The notes: generated by a model not told the origin, from the sequence alone. Positions 37,707 through 47,386 are shown, numbered from the stretch's first letter. The stretch: DNA of 64,000 bases from Engraulis encrasicolus (GCF_034702125.1 NC_085873.1:45375115-45439114), one strand, 5' to 3'. Translations and numbers: made by a program.

Positions 37707-38473
37707 AGTAGTAGATAGGACGGACCTTTTTTGACAGCTGAGTTTTATGAGTTTGATGAGTGTAGGAAGATGTATTATGAGTGTATGATGTAGTGTGACA
37801 GGTTAGACCAGGTGTGTGTGTGTGTGTGTGCATCAGATGTCAAGTCTACAGGATGTGTAGATGTCAAGTGAAGTTGTGGTATGTGTGTATTGTTTCAGTT
37901 GGTCAAAGAGGAAACGTTGTGTCAACTTGTAGATGTCAAGTATTCATGATATGTAGATATCAAGTGAAGTTCTGGTGTGTGTAGTGTTTATGTTGTTCAA
38001 AGAGGAAACGGTGTGTCAACTGTGTAAGTAATTAATCAGATGAGTGTAAGTGTGTTGTGTGCGAGCACATCTGTTGTGTGAATGCAGTTGCTGTGTCTGT
38101 ACGATGTGAATAGGTGAAGAGTCCAGCGATTCTGTGGGCCAAAGAGGCCTACACGGTGTATTCCATTCACTGGTGGGTGGTGTTTAGGGTCTACATGTGT
38201 GAGGGGTTGTGAGTGTGTGTGTGTGGTGATATTGTTTGTTGTTGTTTTCAGCAGGGCCTGTGAGGGGGTGTGTGAAAAAAAAAGCTAATGGGGTGAAAGT
38301 GTGCTTCCTCTCATAGATGGTTTCCTAATGGTAAAAGTGTTGGTCAGTAATTTATGATTTGAGCGATTCCAGTCAGTCTGTAGCCGATCAGGAAGTTGGT
38401 GTTTTGAGTGTGATGCATGGTGTCAACGTCTGGTGATCATCTGGTCGTTTTTCCCTCTCTTTTCCTCTGACGC

Positions 38474-38505
<32 letters not shown>

Positions 38506-38985
38506 TGCGCGCTCACACACATAACATACCTCTGTTGTGCAGAGAAAACAATTCAGAGGGTGAGAGTGACTATGTAAATCAATAGAAATCAATCAAGGTG
38601 ACTACCCTGTCTCTCTCTCTCAGACACACATGGGGCAGCGTGAGCATCCTGAGACCTGGTGTGGTAGTCAGAGTGAATTACAATGTGTGGTGGAAGTTTC
38701 AGCATGGCCAGACTGCAGTTATTCAATAGTAACCATTACAGCTGGTAAGTTGGTGCAGAGTCTAGTTGTGTATCATGATGTCTGTCACTCTTTTCTCTCT
38801 TTCGAAGTTTGCTGAAAATCACACAAACTCACACAGAGTTCCTTCTAACATGTCAACAATGAGTGATACATTTTTGTGGCTACACCCCTTCTTGTTTTAG
38901 GTAGACTAGACTATATATGCAGTGTTGGGTCATTGTAGAACTACAGTTTTCTGGCTCTGGTAAAATATCAGTGCAAGAATCTACA
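37707..38985 (+). other. Non-coding outer part of the left TIR
   Basis: About 1.28 kb without a gene. It has TG-rich runs, near-repeats of GATGTCAAGTGAAGTT(G/C)TGGT (37861 and 37957) with TCAAAGAGGAAACG after each, and a CT run at 38478-38504. As in other linear dsDNA elements it presumably contains the replication origin at the very end and the promoter of the first gene, but I see no defined site. Confidence 0.7.
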
Positions 38986-40122
38986 ATGGCTAGACGTGTG
39001 GCTACAACTCCCCTCACATCTAGAATGTATGAAGAGTTGTTGCAGAGACCGAGAAAAGACATGCCAAGCAGCCTGTTGGAACGCATCCAGAAAAATCCCG
39101 TACCTGAACAGTTTGAGTGGATACTGTCTGATGGTCGCATAGGAGGCTACATGTTTGATAAACATGAAGACAGTGTGTGTTTGTACGCCTTGTACCAAGA
39201 TGATGATGATATCAGCTCTTTGAAGTATGATGATATACCCCGTGTTCGTTTCAGTGCGGGGGAGTGGTGGAAATTTGCTCAGAGGGCCTGGGGTCCTTTG
39301 TTTGCCACAGGTGAAGTGGATGGCTACAAGGCATGTTTTCCGGGGGACAAATTCTTCAACATTTTTGCCGTTTTTGGAGAACGTGTTCCATGTACTCATG
39401 ATGAATGTATTTTCATATGCAACCCCAGCTATTCAGGCTCCATTAAGCATGTGCCTGAAATATATGTCGGCTCACAACATGTGGTGTTCAAAAAACCTGA
39501 CATATCGACACTAAACAAAGTGTTTGGGATGATAAATCGTCTGTTTACATGGACCAAGCAACTTTCTGACTTTCATAGAATTAAGAACCGATTGTTCATG
39601 CCAAGTGTGGAGGGGTATCACACCAACGGTTTTACAGGCCGTGCAGCAGATGGAAGCAGAATGAAGCAGAGAAAACGCATGAGGCCGTACAAGGCCTTTG
39701 GAAAGCCGGCCTGGGTGTGTGATGGCGACAATGATACTGATGTTGAAACTGATGCTGACAACATGCAGGTTGACGGCTCACACACTAATGTATATAACAG
39801 GTTGCAGAGACCCAGACTCATCAGTGGTGATGAGAATACAACGTCAATCATCAGGGAATCACAGTTTGCACAGTGTTCAGATTCAACACTGAAAACAACA
39901 GAGAGTCAAGATGGGCTGCTCACATGTGACTGTGATGGAGTTTCTGAGAAACCTCATGAGGACCCTGGAGACTCTACTGAACAGAGCTACCAGTCTGGCA
40001 AGATGGATTCTGACGAGATTGACAGCATGGTCTATATGATGGAGAGATGCACCCTGAATGATGGCGATGATGCAGAAAAAATGGTTGGGGAGGATATGGG
40101 CGGGATCCAAAAAGAAGAATAA
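38986..40122 (+). CDS. Conserved accessory protein of unknown function, left copy
   Basis: A 378-residue protein. I chose the ATG at 38986 because the two TIR copies differ by a small indel just upstream, which changes the reading frame there, while all sequence from this ATG on is identical in both copies. The first about 210 residues look like a folded domain rich in aromatic residues (WWKFAQRAWGPLF near 95; C-x-HDECIFIC near 140). The C-terminal part, from about residue 215, is basic (KQRKRMRPYK), then acidic and Ser/Thr-rich and probably disordered. I do not recognise a family. A position at the element end, outside the capsid genes, suits an early or host-interaction protein. Function not inferred. 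Confidence 0.75.
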   Translation: MARRVATTPLTSRMYEELLQRPRKDMPSSLLERIQKNPVPEQFEWILSDGRIGGYMFDKHEDSVCLYALYQDDDDISSLKYDDIPRVRFSAGEWWKFAQRAWGPLFATGEVDGYKACFPGDKFFNIFAVFGERVPCTHDECIFICNPSYSGSIKHVPEIYVGSQHVVFKKPDISTLNKVFGMINRLFTWTKQLSDFHRIKNRLFMPSVEGYHTNGFTGRAADGSRMKQRKRMRPYKAFGKPAWVCDGDNDTDVETDADNMQVDGSHTNVYNRLQRPRLISGDENTTSIIRESQFAQCSDSTLKTTESQDGLLTCDCDGVSEKPHEDPGDSTEQSYQSGKMDSDEIDSMVYMMERCTLNDGDDAEKMVGEDMGGIQKEE

Positions 40123-40199
40123 GACCTCTCTCTTTAAAAAGGTAGGCCTCAGTCCATTCTGTTAAAGTTTGTATGCGAGTGTTTACACACTGACTTTCC

Positions 40200-40920
40200 A
40201 TGGCTACAGATATTGAAATGTCTGATCAGGGAGATATAATGGTACCTACAGACGTGGAAATGTCTGATGTATGTGGCCGTTTTGAAGGTTATTATTATTA
40301 TATATGTAAAGGTTTTAGTATTAGACCTATGGTCTTTTATTTTAATTGTTGTTGTTGGACATGATACTAATTATTTCTATCATTCATTCTGTCTCATTTA
40401 TTCTCACTAAACAGAGCCCCAGGACGAATCATCTATGACAATACCACAGGAGAATCAACTCCCCATTGCAAGAATCAAAGCCTGTGTGTGTATAACGTTG
40501 CAACAGATCATTGAGCGACTTATGCGCGAGGACTGCACAGGCTGTCATGTGAATCATCCCAGTCAACGACGACACAGTTGTATCTATGAAGCGGAAACAT
40601 ATTTCTATCAGACTAATTTCCAGAAAATTTCGCGTGAACTGTACAAACCATCCCTACTGCACACCATCTACCATTTTTTGGGGAGTCATGGACAGTATCC
40701 AAACCCACACAAAATCTGGGGTGCTGTGGAATGTTACGCTCATGAGCTTCTAACGGAGCCGTATATCTGTGCTTATCTGGAAAACTACCGACAATCGCAT
40801 ATCAGCGACAAAGACTCGAGCACTATCTTGGAAACCCTTGTTCTGAAAAAGGAGGAAAATCTGCTATGGGAAACTACGGAATCCGTAGGTCTACCGTCAC
40901 CAACGATTGTGGAGCAGTGA
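40200..40920 (+). CDS. Putative spliced zinc-binding accessory protein, left copy
   Basis: Exon 1 (40200-40287) starts ATGGCTACAGATATTG and ends at a GT donor in phase 1. Exon 2 (40415-40920) follows an AG acceptor (CTAAACAG) and continues in the same frame, giving about 197 residues. Both sites are kept in the right TIR copy although the intron lengths differ (127 against 139 bases), which supports splicing. Without splicing the frame starts at 40435. Exon 2 carries C-x2-C-x3-HPSQ-x2-H-x-C, a likely zinc site. The rest is helical-looking with no known catalytic motif. The following accessory frame overlaps its 3' end (from 40866). Function unknown; a nuclear regulatory role is possible but not shown. 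Confidence 0.65.
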
Positions 40921-41346
40921 AGTGTGATCTATTGAGTTTACTGAATCATCACATAGCCACTGAAACAACAAAATATGACACAGACTGTGAACCGCCACCA
41001 CCCTGTAGGTTGTCAGCGATGAAAAAATGTATGAACAACGTTCACACAAGCGGGTACCGATTGGGACGCACTCATGCAACTTGAACGTACGTCTGCAATG
41101 CAACCAATACATGTAACCATTCAACATGTAACAGAATGCATTAGTTCTACTCTGAAACACAGACTCCACAGAGGACATGTGGTTGCTCTTTTCACATTTC
41201 TCGCCGATGTATGTCTATCCAAATTGTGTAGAAATGAGCCTGTGGACGTACAGGCCACTGTATCTATTATGGTGAATCTTCTAGTCGAGAAACATTTGAT
41301 GGCATGTATTGAATTTATACAACTTTTGGATGCGACAGAAATATAA
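40866..41346 (+). pseudogene. Bcl-2-like accessory frame, left copy, frameshifted
   Basis: This is the left TIR counterpart of the intact 159-residue frame at 50304-50783. One extra G in the GGG at 41052-41054 (the right copy has GG) shifts the frame after about residue 62. The upstream frame then ends at 41084, and the rest is open only in another frame (41074-41346). Apart from this base the copy looks intact, so the break is recent or is a sequencing difference. Confidence 0.75.
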
Positions 41347-41552
41347 AGTAGTCTATGTTGGTCTAAAAGTCTGACAGAGGTGATTAGGCCTACACACTAC
41401 TGATATATATTGGTCTATATATATATATATACATATCCTACTATGTTTTAGTGACTACTATATTAGTCTACTATTAGTCTATAAGAGAAGTTGTTGTGTT
41501 AGGACTACATGTATTAGCCTACTAGACTATAGGCCCTATCTGTTTTGAATAG

Positions 41553-41591
<39 letters not shown>

Positions 41592-41692
41592 TTTTTTTTT
41601 GTCTTTTTGTTTTACAGATGCTACTAGTCTAATAGTATGCTGCAAAACGATGTTATTATTATTATTATTATCATCATTTGTGTGTTCTTGTT

Positions 41693-41698
41693 AATAAA
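41693..41698 (+). terminator. Poly(A) signal AATAAA
   Basis: AATAAA lies between the three left accessory genes and the integrase-polymerase frame and could end their transcripts. It is repeated in inverse in the right TIR (about 49942-49947). Confidence 0.5.
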
Positions 41699-41747
41699 AA
41701 TTCATAAAACTATACAACATTGACTCATTTCATTTGTGGTGTTAAAC

Positions 41748-43241
41748 ATGGATGGTGTTATAAGACGTGTATATTTTGATCCTGCAAATCCTGGGAGTTA
41801 CGGTGGAAAAAACAGATTAAAAGAAGCTGTATTGGAAGAAACTGGACATGCTGTCACTAATAAGGAGATTGATAATTTCCTGGAGGGTGAAGAGACCTAT
41901 ACACTTCACAAACCAGCTCGTATTCATTTCAAAAGAAACCGTGTGATTGTTTACAAAAGTGATTCTCAATGGCAGATTGATCTAGTTGACATGAGTCAAT
42001 TTAAAAAAGAGAACAAGGGCATCACGTTTCTGTTAACATGCATTGATCTTTTTAGCAAGTATGCGTGGGTCCGTGTCTTAAAAAACAAAACTGCGCAAAC
42101 TGTGACTAAGGCCTTCGAACATATTTTGAAAGAAGGACGTACACCATTGAAATTGCAAAGCGACCGTGGATCTGAATTTTTCAATTCTCATTTTAAAAAG
42201 TTGATCAAAAGATACAATATTCATCACTTTGCAACGGGCTCTAACCTCAAAAGTTCGGTGGTAGAACGTTTCAACCGCACACTTAAAACACGGATGTGGA
42301 GATTTTTAACAGCTAAAAATACTAAACGTTATTATGACATCTTGGCCGATCTAGTTGACTCCTACAACCACAGCAAACACAGATCAATTAAAATGCGTCC
42401 GGTAGATGTGACAACAGATGCTGAAAAAATGGCTTACATCATAGACTACCAGGAGAAGGAGGGTATTCGATTAGACCCTAGTAAGATAAAACTGAACTCT
42501 GCCAAACGCAACATAAATAAATTATTGTTGAACTCACTGTGGGGTAGATTCAGCATGAGAGAAAATAGACCCAATACTGAACTGATAACAGACCCTGAAC
42601 AGTTTAGCAAGTTTATTTTTGGGACAGAGTACGAATTAACATACTTTTCATTCATATCAGATGATGTAGCTATGGTGCAATGGAAGCATTCGTCTGACGC
42701 GTGCGTACATACACCAGATATCAATGTGTTCATTGGTGCATTCACCACAGCCCACGCACGTCTCAAACTTTACCATTTAATGGACTCGTTAGGATCTAGA
42801 TTACTTTACTGCGATACAGATAGTGTCATATTCCTCTCTAGAAATGATAATGATTGGCATCCTCCGTGTGGACCATATCTCGGTGACTTAACGAATGAAC
42901 TGAAGAGTGATCGTGAGTTTATTGTGGAATTTTGTTCCGCAGGACCCAAGACATATGCTTACAAAACATCTGACAATAATGTTAATCTCAAAGCTAAAGG
43001 CATCATGACAAACTATGCAAACAATAGTCAGCTAGTCAGATTGGACACCCTCATCGAACAGGTGAACAGATACATGAGTGATCCCGACAACACCGTCCCC
43101 ATTTATGTCCGACATGATAATATAACGCGCGACAAAAGGAAGCTCGCTCTCAGAAATCGAACGGGGGTGAAACGTTTCCAGGTTGTTTATAATAAGCGGG
43201 TGCTTTTGTCTGATTATACAACAGTCCCCTACGGCTACTGA
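41748..43241 (+). CDS. Integrase-DNA polymerase B chimera (in-frame junction)
   Basis: One uninterrupted frame of 497 residues from the first ATG. Residues 1-222 are the integrase from the left TIR, with catalytic D78 (in QIDLVDM), D139 (in LQSDRGSEFF) and E173 (in SVVERFNR). It joins at about 42414-42432 to the C-terminal part of a protein-primed family B polymerase: motif B at about 258-266 (K-x3-NS-x2-G), motif C YCDTDS at 354-359, and a later KTYAYK. Motif A, the 3'-5' exonuclease and the terminal-protein-type N-terminus are absent, as are the integrase C-terminal domain and chromodomain. Polinton polymerases are normally about 1000 residues or more. The chimera should therefore not polymerise DNA. 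Whether it is expressed is unknown. Confidence 0.9.
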   Translation: MDGVIRRVYFDPANPGSYGGKNRLKEAVLEETGHAVTNKEIDNFLEGEETYTLHKPARIHFKRNRVIVYKSDSQWQIDLVDMSQFKKENKGITFLLTCIDLFSKYAWVRVLKNKTAQTVTKAFEHILKEGRTPLKLQSDRGSEFFNSHFKKLIKRYNIHHFATGSNLKSSVVERFNRTLKTRMWRFLTAKNTKRYYDILADLVDSYNHSKHRSIKMRPVDVTTDAEKMAYIIDYQEKEGIRLDPSKIKLNSAKRNINKLLLNSLWGRFSMRENRPNTELITDPEQFSKFIFGTEYELTYFSFISDDVAMVQWKHSSDACVHTPDINVFIGAFTTAHARLKLYHLMDSLGSRLLYCDTDSVIFLSRNDNDWHPPCGPYLGDLTNELKSDREFIVEFCSAGPKTYAYKTSDNNVNLKAKGIMTNYANNSQLVRLDTLIEQVNRYMSDPDNTVPIYVRHDNITRDKRKLALRNRTGVKRFQVVYNKRVLLSDYTTVPYGY

Positions 43242-43287
43242 TGACCTCCAGATAGTTGTCTTTAAAAAAAAAAAAAAGACTAGTCCT

Positions 43288-43962
43288 ATGGATAATCTGA
43301 AAGAGATCAGCGAATGGAGTATGAAATTAGAACACCCATTTGGTATGATGATTTCGGGACCATCCAGTTGTGGAAAGACCTTTTTCGTGAAAGAGTTAAT
43401 TACACATTTGGACAGTGTGATCAGCAAACCTATTGAAAATATTGTATATGTCTATGATTGTTGGCAAACCCTCTATGATGAGTTGTTGAAACTTAGACCT
43501 ATCACATTCATACAGGGTATTCCTAATAATTTAGCCGATGATGAACTGTTGCCTGTGAACAAAAATAATTTATTGATTGTGGATGATTTGATGAACGACG
43601 CATGTAAAAACACTGAAATGGAAAATGTCTTTACAAAATATATCCATCATCGCAATCTTAGTGCTGTATACCTGGTTCAGAATCTTTTTTGCCAGGGTAA
43701 GTCCAGTAGGTCTATAGCCTTAAATTCCAGTTACCTTGTGCTCTTTAAATCACCCCGTGATAATAACCAAATAACTGTTTTAGCACGTCAGATGTATCCT
43801 GGGAGAAGAAGTAAATATTTCTTAGAGGCTTTCAAAAATGCCACTGAAAAACCCTACGGGTACCTTTTGGTAGACTACAAAGCCAGAACTCCTGATGCTT
43901 ATCGACTCAGAACTGAAATATTTTCCCTGAATCAGGTCGTCTATTTACAGAAAAGATATTGA
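43288..43962 (+). CDS. A32/FtsK-HerA-like genome packaging ATPase
   Basis: 224 residues from the ATG at 43288; the frame is open further upstream but there it overlaps the polymerase end and runs through an A homopolymer (43265-43277), so this start is preferred. Walker A is GPSSCGKT (residues 24-31) and Walker B LLIVDD (95-100). A later polar/Arg-containing segment fits the sensor/arginine finger region. Length and motifs match the packaging ATPases of Polintons, virophages and poxvirus A32, which pump dsDNA into preformed capsids. It lies 47 bases after the chimera and 33 bases before the next gene, as expected for a compact late block. It reads through without defects. Confidence 0.92.
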   Translation: MDNLKEISEWSMKLEHPFGMMISGPSSCGKTFFVKELITHLDSVISKPIENIVYVYDCWQTLYDELLKLRPITFIQGIPNNLADDELLPVNKNNLLIVDDLMNDACKNTEMENVFTKYIHHRNLSAVYLVQNLFCQGKSSRSIALNSSYLVLFKSPRDNNQITVLARQMYPGRRSKYFLEAFKNATEKPYGYLLVDYKARTPDAYRLRTEIFSLNQVVYLQKRY

Positions 43963-43995
43963 AGAGTGACATTAGTCTACAAACTAATTAAAACA

Positions 43996-44334
43996 ATGTC
44001 AGACAGGATTTACAACGCATTGCCTCGCTTGAAACTACTACTAAAAGCAAAGTCGACTCAAAGAAGAAACATTTTACACACGGCACCAGATGAACTAATT
44101 CAGGCTCTGTGTGAAATAGCCTTGAACGTTTTGAGGGGTAACATACCATTAACGGGTAAACAGATTACCAAATTGAAAAAAACAAAAACTTTAATTAAAC
44201 TCTTAGCACGCAAATCTGTCAGTATACCCAAGAAAAGACGGGCGATTAATCAGAGAGGCGGCGCATTTTTGCTACCTTTATTATCTGCTGCACTACCTCT
44301 CATTACAAGTTTGTTCACATCAAGACCGAATTAA
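43996..44334 (+). CDS. Small basic protein with C-terminal hydrophobic segment
   Basis: 112 residues from the first ATG. It is Lys/Arg-rich through residue 90 (two basic clusters, KLKKTKT and PKKRRA), followed by RGGAFLLPLLSAALPLITSL, a short hydrophobic segment that could be membrane-active. Small proteins with this layout are typical of Polintons and adintoviruses and are thought to be virion components, by analogy with adenovirus pVI and pX. It lies directly between the ATPase and the next plus-strand gene, with only 10 bases to the latter. The exact role is inferred from position and composition. Confidence 0.7.
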   Translation: MSDRIYNALPRLKLLLKAKSTQRRNILHTAPDELIQALCEIALNVLRGNIPLTGKQITKLKKTKTLIKLLARKSVSIPKKRRAINQRGGAFLLPLLSAALPLITSLFTSRPN

Positions 44335-44344
44335 ACAGTTTACT

Positions 44345-45079
44345 ATGGAATATACCGAGAAAATGTATCTGGTACCACAAAGACAACTTGATAAGATAAA
44401 AAGTGACTCAAGACCCTTGCCACTGCGTCAGAGAGTGGAAAATACCCTAGACTCTTCCATGAGAACTCTGCTGGACCGAACTGATTTACACCCCAACGCT
44501 AAGGTGAAAGAGTACGCCGCTCTATTGCAGAGGTTTTTGACATTGGCTAAATTGGGTGATAGCGAGACTAACACACTGACGTTAAGTTTACCCCCTGAGA
44601 CACACACAACTACGAATGAAAGCGTCGAACAAAAGGATGTACTATCCACTAATGTGATGGCTTCTGAAGTTGTAAATAATCTACCACCAAGAAGTAAGAA
44701 AAACGCCAACTATATACTGAATAAAATGCAAGGAATGTGGGATGAAAATACAGGAGCTTTTATTTATGAGGGAAAACCCCTTGCTGGCACTCATATCTAT
44801 GACTTGGTGAAAGTAGCCACTGGAAACCACTATGTCGGTTCACGTCAAACACCTACAGGATGGCACGAGTTTATGACAACTGTCTCTCAACTGAATATAC
44901 CCATGTCGTTCTTCCCTAATAAAAAATTACAGGGGGAACTAAGGACCATGAAATCACCTTACACTACACCGCGTGGCACTGACACAATGACTCCACGTAG
45001 TTCTAGGCCTACTCCACACACACCACATTCGCACAGATCTAAATATAGGATGGACAGAACAGACTGGGATGAATTTTAA
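44345..45079 (+). CDS. Conserved Polinton-type protein of unknown function
   Basis: 244 residues, intact. The first 75 residues are charged and helical-looking, 75-105 is a Thr/Ser-rich linker, 110-195 is a conserved-looking domain (KKNANYILNKMQGMWDE, then TPTGWHEFM and NIPMSFFPNKKL), and the tail from 195 is Ser/Thr/Pro/Arg-rich and disordered. Proteins with this ILNKM...GW..F...LNIP pattern occur next to capsid and ATPase genes in Polintons and adintovirus-like genomes, and I assume a structural or assembly role. No enzyme motif is seen. It is the last gene of the plus-strand block. Confidence 0.7.
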   Translation: MEYTEKMYLVPQRQLDKIKSDSRPLPLRQRVENTLDSSMRTLLDRTDLHPNAKVKEYAALLQRFLTLAKLGDSETNTLTLSLPPETHTTTNESVEQKDVLSTNVMASEVVNNLPPRSKKNANYILNKMQGMWDENTGAFIYEGKPLAGTHIYDLVKVATGNHYVGSRQTPTGWHEFMTTVSQLNIPMSFFPNKKLQGELRTMKSPYTTPRGTDTMTPRSSRPTPHTPHSHRSKYRMDRTDWDEF

Positions 45080-45416
45080 CAGATTACTATCACTGTTATC
45101 ATTATTAGTTCTACACTATGCAGTCTATTCTATCTCTCTTTTACTCAAGTCATGGTGGTTTTTTGTTTTTTGTTTTGTTTGTTTGTTTGTTTGATGGTTA
45201 TGGTTTTTTTTGTTTTTTTTATCTTTTCTCTCTAGTTTTGAATTATGATTGTTGTAGACTATTAGTCTACTGTTAGACCTGGTGTGTTATTATTCATTAG
45301 TATTTCTATTCTTTAGCTTTGTTTAAGTAATGTGATGATGATGATGTAAAATGTTGATGATGTTGATGCTGATGATGCATTTCTATGTATGTAATCTATT
45401 CCATGATTACTCAATG

Positions 45417-45465
45417 AATAAAAACAATGAAGTCACACACTGATGTCTTTTGTTCAGTCTTTATT
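45417..45465. terminator. Back-to-back poly(A) signals between convergent gene blocks
   Basis: AATAAA on the plus strand (45417-45422) and on the minus strand (45460-45465) lie within 50 bases of each other, at the point where the plus-strand block (ATPase side) and minus-strand block (protease/capsid side) meet. 45080-45410 is non-coding and T-rich, with TGATGATGATG-type runs. Confidence 0.75.
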
Positions 45466-45517
45466 ATCTTATTATTACATTATTACACACACACACACAC
45501 ACACACACCCATTTAGT

Positions 45518-46054
45518 TTAGTGTTTTAGAAATCTTGTATTAGGATGTGCACACTGCACACATGTCAATGCATTATAACCCTTCTTATAACAACGTATTT
45601 TTTTCACAAATAGTGACACCATTTTATCATTTTTAGAGAAATTACTAGAATATCTTAACATCACATCAGAGTAACTCATTCCTTTTAACATGTGAAATAG
45701 GAAAAACACACAATGTTCTCCACAAGTGATGGCCATAGGATCCTGCACTTGTCGATTTGAATAGATCACACGATGTCCAGCAGTCTTTAAAAATGAATAT
45801 ATTTCTGAGGGAAACAACTGTGAGCGTGGACTGTTCCCGAAACTATCAAAGAAATGTACATCACCTCCTCTAGATATAAAAAAACCCAGCCAGTGTTCGC
45901 CAGGAAGAGATGAATTATGTGTGTTTATTATTCCACACACAGCTCTACCATTATAAAATGGTGTTTCAGGAAGATGGTCACAGGGGAGCGCACCAATAAA
46001 AAGGGTATTTCCAGATATACATTCCATGATTCTTGTCAGCTGACCGGTATTCAT
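45518..46054 (-). CDS. Adenain-like cysteine protease
   Basis: 178 residues, slightly shorter than adenovirus protease (about 200). The fold family is C5/C48 (Ulp1-like). Visible catalytic residues are H54 (GEHWLGFF), D70 (HFFDSFGNSP), Q104 (RQVQDP) and C115 (CGEHCVFF), with the usual order and spacing. In adenoviruses this enzyme matures core and capsid precursors inside the particle, and Polintons keep it for the same presumed role. It is the last gene of the minus-strand block, 22 bases after the major capsid gene, and has no frame defects. Confidence 0.93.
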   Translation of the reverse strand: MNTGQLTRIMECISGNTLFIGALPCDHLPETPFYNGRAVCGIINTHNSSLPGEHWLGFFISRGGDVHFFDSFGNSPRSQLFPSEIYSFLKTAGHRVIYSNRQVQDPMAITCGEHCVFFLFHMLKGMSYSDVMLRYSSNFSKNDKMVSLFVKKIRCYKKGYNALTCVQCAHPNTRFLKH

Positions 46055-46076
46055 GATTATGATTAGACCTATTATT

Positions 46077-47384
46077 TTAATAATAGTCTAGTAAGACCTG
46101 TCTTCTACCTGAAACTTCAATCAGTGAATCATAAACTGCATACACAAGTAGACAGCATGTTCTTGGTAGAGGAATTCGAAATCTTGTTTCCAAACTAATA
46201 GAACCACTGCGCATAGGAGAAAGGTGTTGAGTGTCCGCTTCCTCAGGACTCAGGTTGAATGTGAAGAATGTATAACCGCTGAGGTAGTCCTGCCGGTCGA
46301 AGAGTATGGACTTATTTTTCAGATGTCTACCAGTAGTCAAAATGGTTTGATAATATTCTCTTATGGCGTTTGAGTTTTGGAAATCGGGGCAGAAAGGTTT
46401 ACCCGGACAAGGCTGGCCATCTCTCATCAAAGACATATACTCTATATTAAAATGTTTAAAATCGAAGGGATTGCGCCCGTAGCCGCCAACATAGCTTTCA
46501 TTTTCCAGTAGGCCTATAACCAGTCTCTTTGGAAGCGTCCCTAGAAACAGGTTTTCTAGATTGCTAGTCCGGGTCCCCGTCGGCAATGAATAAGTTTTAA
46601 TAACAATCCTGTCAAAATTATATTTCGCTGTAGCCGTCTGCAACGTGTGTTCATGGGCCAAACGTATCTCAGGCGCAACGCTGACCTTTTTCACGAGGAG
46701 GCTGACAGACTCCAAACGGAGTTTGTAGTTTATTGCGTCACTACGCAGTAAACAGAACGCTGACTTGGCTCTAATCATACGGATCTTCAGATCGATATTT
46801 GGAATGAGTAGCTTTTCCTGTACACCAAGATCCCAGTCCAAACTTGAGATCATATCCAGAGTGGACGACAGAGCTGTTAATTTTGCCCTTTGACAGAGTG
46901 CCGTATTAGCTCCGTCATGAGCATTGTTATCATCCATATGACCTCCCACATCTTTGACAAAGAGACCGGCACTGAATTGTGACTCCAAAGTGTCACGGTC
47001 ATAATTTAAAATGGCATTGAGATACGCTCGATAGGGGTACGTGTTGCTACCTTGGGATATTAGACGGTCACCCAAGGTAATGTCCACTTGCGAGAATATA
47101 GTAGCCCCCGGATAATTGATCAAGCCTACAGGAGCATTCGCTGGTATGTTTGTACCATCAGGCAAAGTAATTTTCACCTTGGTGTACACTAATATACTGT
47201 TCAAATCCAAATATTCAGTCCCTGTTCCAGCAATCAAAAATTCAATTGGACCGTCTTGTGTAATGGCTGCTAGGGGTTGAATCTCGACATATTCCGATTT
47301 TTCCACCGATCTTTGGTACATTGGCAAGTTGAATAAATCTAACTCTGTTTTCATACATTCTTGGAGATTATGAGCCAAAGCCAT
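46077..47384 (-). CDS. Double-jelly-roll major capsid protein (hexon-like)
   Basis: 435 residues, intact. It starts with ECMKTELDLFNLP followed by VEKSEYVEIQPLA and IEFLIAGTGTEYLDL, the N-terminal pattern shared by Polinton major capsid proteins, and contains FSQVDITLGDRLIS and NTYPYRAYL, which are also characteristic. The family forms trimers with pseudo-sixfold symmetry and builds an icosahedral shell related to those of adenoviruses and virophages. It is 2 bases from the upstream core-protein gene and followed by the protease, so the four minus-strand genes are a tight virion cassette. Confidence 0.92.
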   Translation of the reverse strand: MALAHNLQECMKTELDLFNLPMYQRSVEKSEYVEIQPLAAITQDGPIEFLIAGTGTEYLDLNSILVYTKVKITLPDGTNIPANAPVGLINYPGATIFSQVDITLGDRLISQGSNTYPYRAYLNAILNYDRDTLESQFSAGLFVKDVGGHMDDNNAHDGANTALCQRAKLTALSSTLDMISSLDWDLGVQEKLLIPNIDLKIRMIRAKSAFCLLRSDAINYKLRLESVSLLVKKVSVAPEIRLAHEHTLQTATAKYNFDRIVIKTYSLPTGTRTSNLENLFLGTLPKRLVIGLLENESYVGGYGRNPFDFKHFNIEYMSLMRDGQPCPGKPFCPDFQNSNAIREYYQTILTTGRHLKNKSILFDRQDYLSGYTFFTFNLSPEEADTQHLSPMRSGSISLETRFRIPLPRTCCLLVYAVYDSLIEVSGRRQVLLDYY

Positions 47385-47386
47385 GA

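Larger units (their letters stand above)
37707..42414 (+). repeat. Left terminal inverted repeat, 4.7 kb
   Basis: This segment matches the inverse of 49226-53967 almost base for base, including three complete genes and the first 222 codons of the integrase. The 378-residue protein is identical in the two copies. Differences are a one-base G insertion at 41052-41054, changes in simple repeats and intron lengths, and a patch of substitutions near 38760-38775. Identity stops at 42414 inside the integrase frame; 13 of the next 18 bases still match by chance or distant homology, then the sequences are unrelated. Confidence 0.95.

Noticed and set aside
41748..42414. Integrase as part of an endogenous retrovirus or LTR element
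   Set aside because: No reverse transcriptase, gag, protease of retroviral type or LTR; capsid, ATPase and adenain genes and AGT/ACT termini identify a Polinton.
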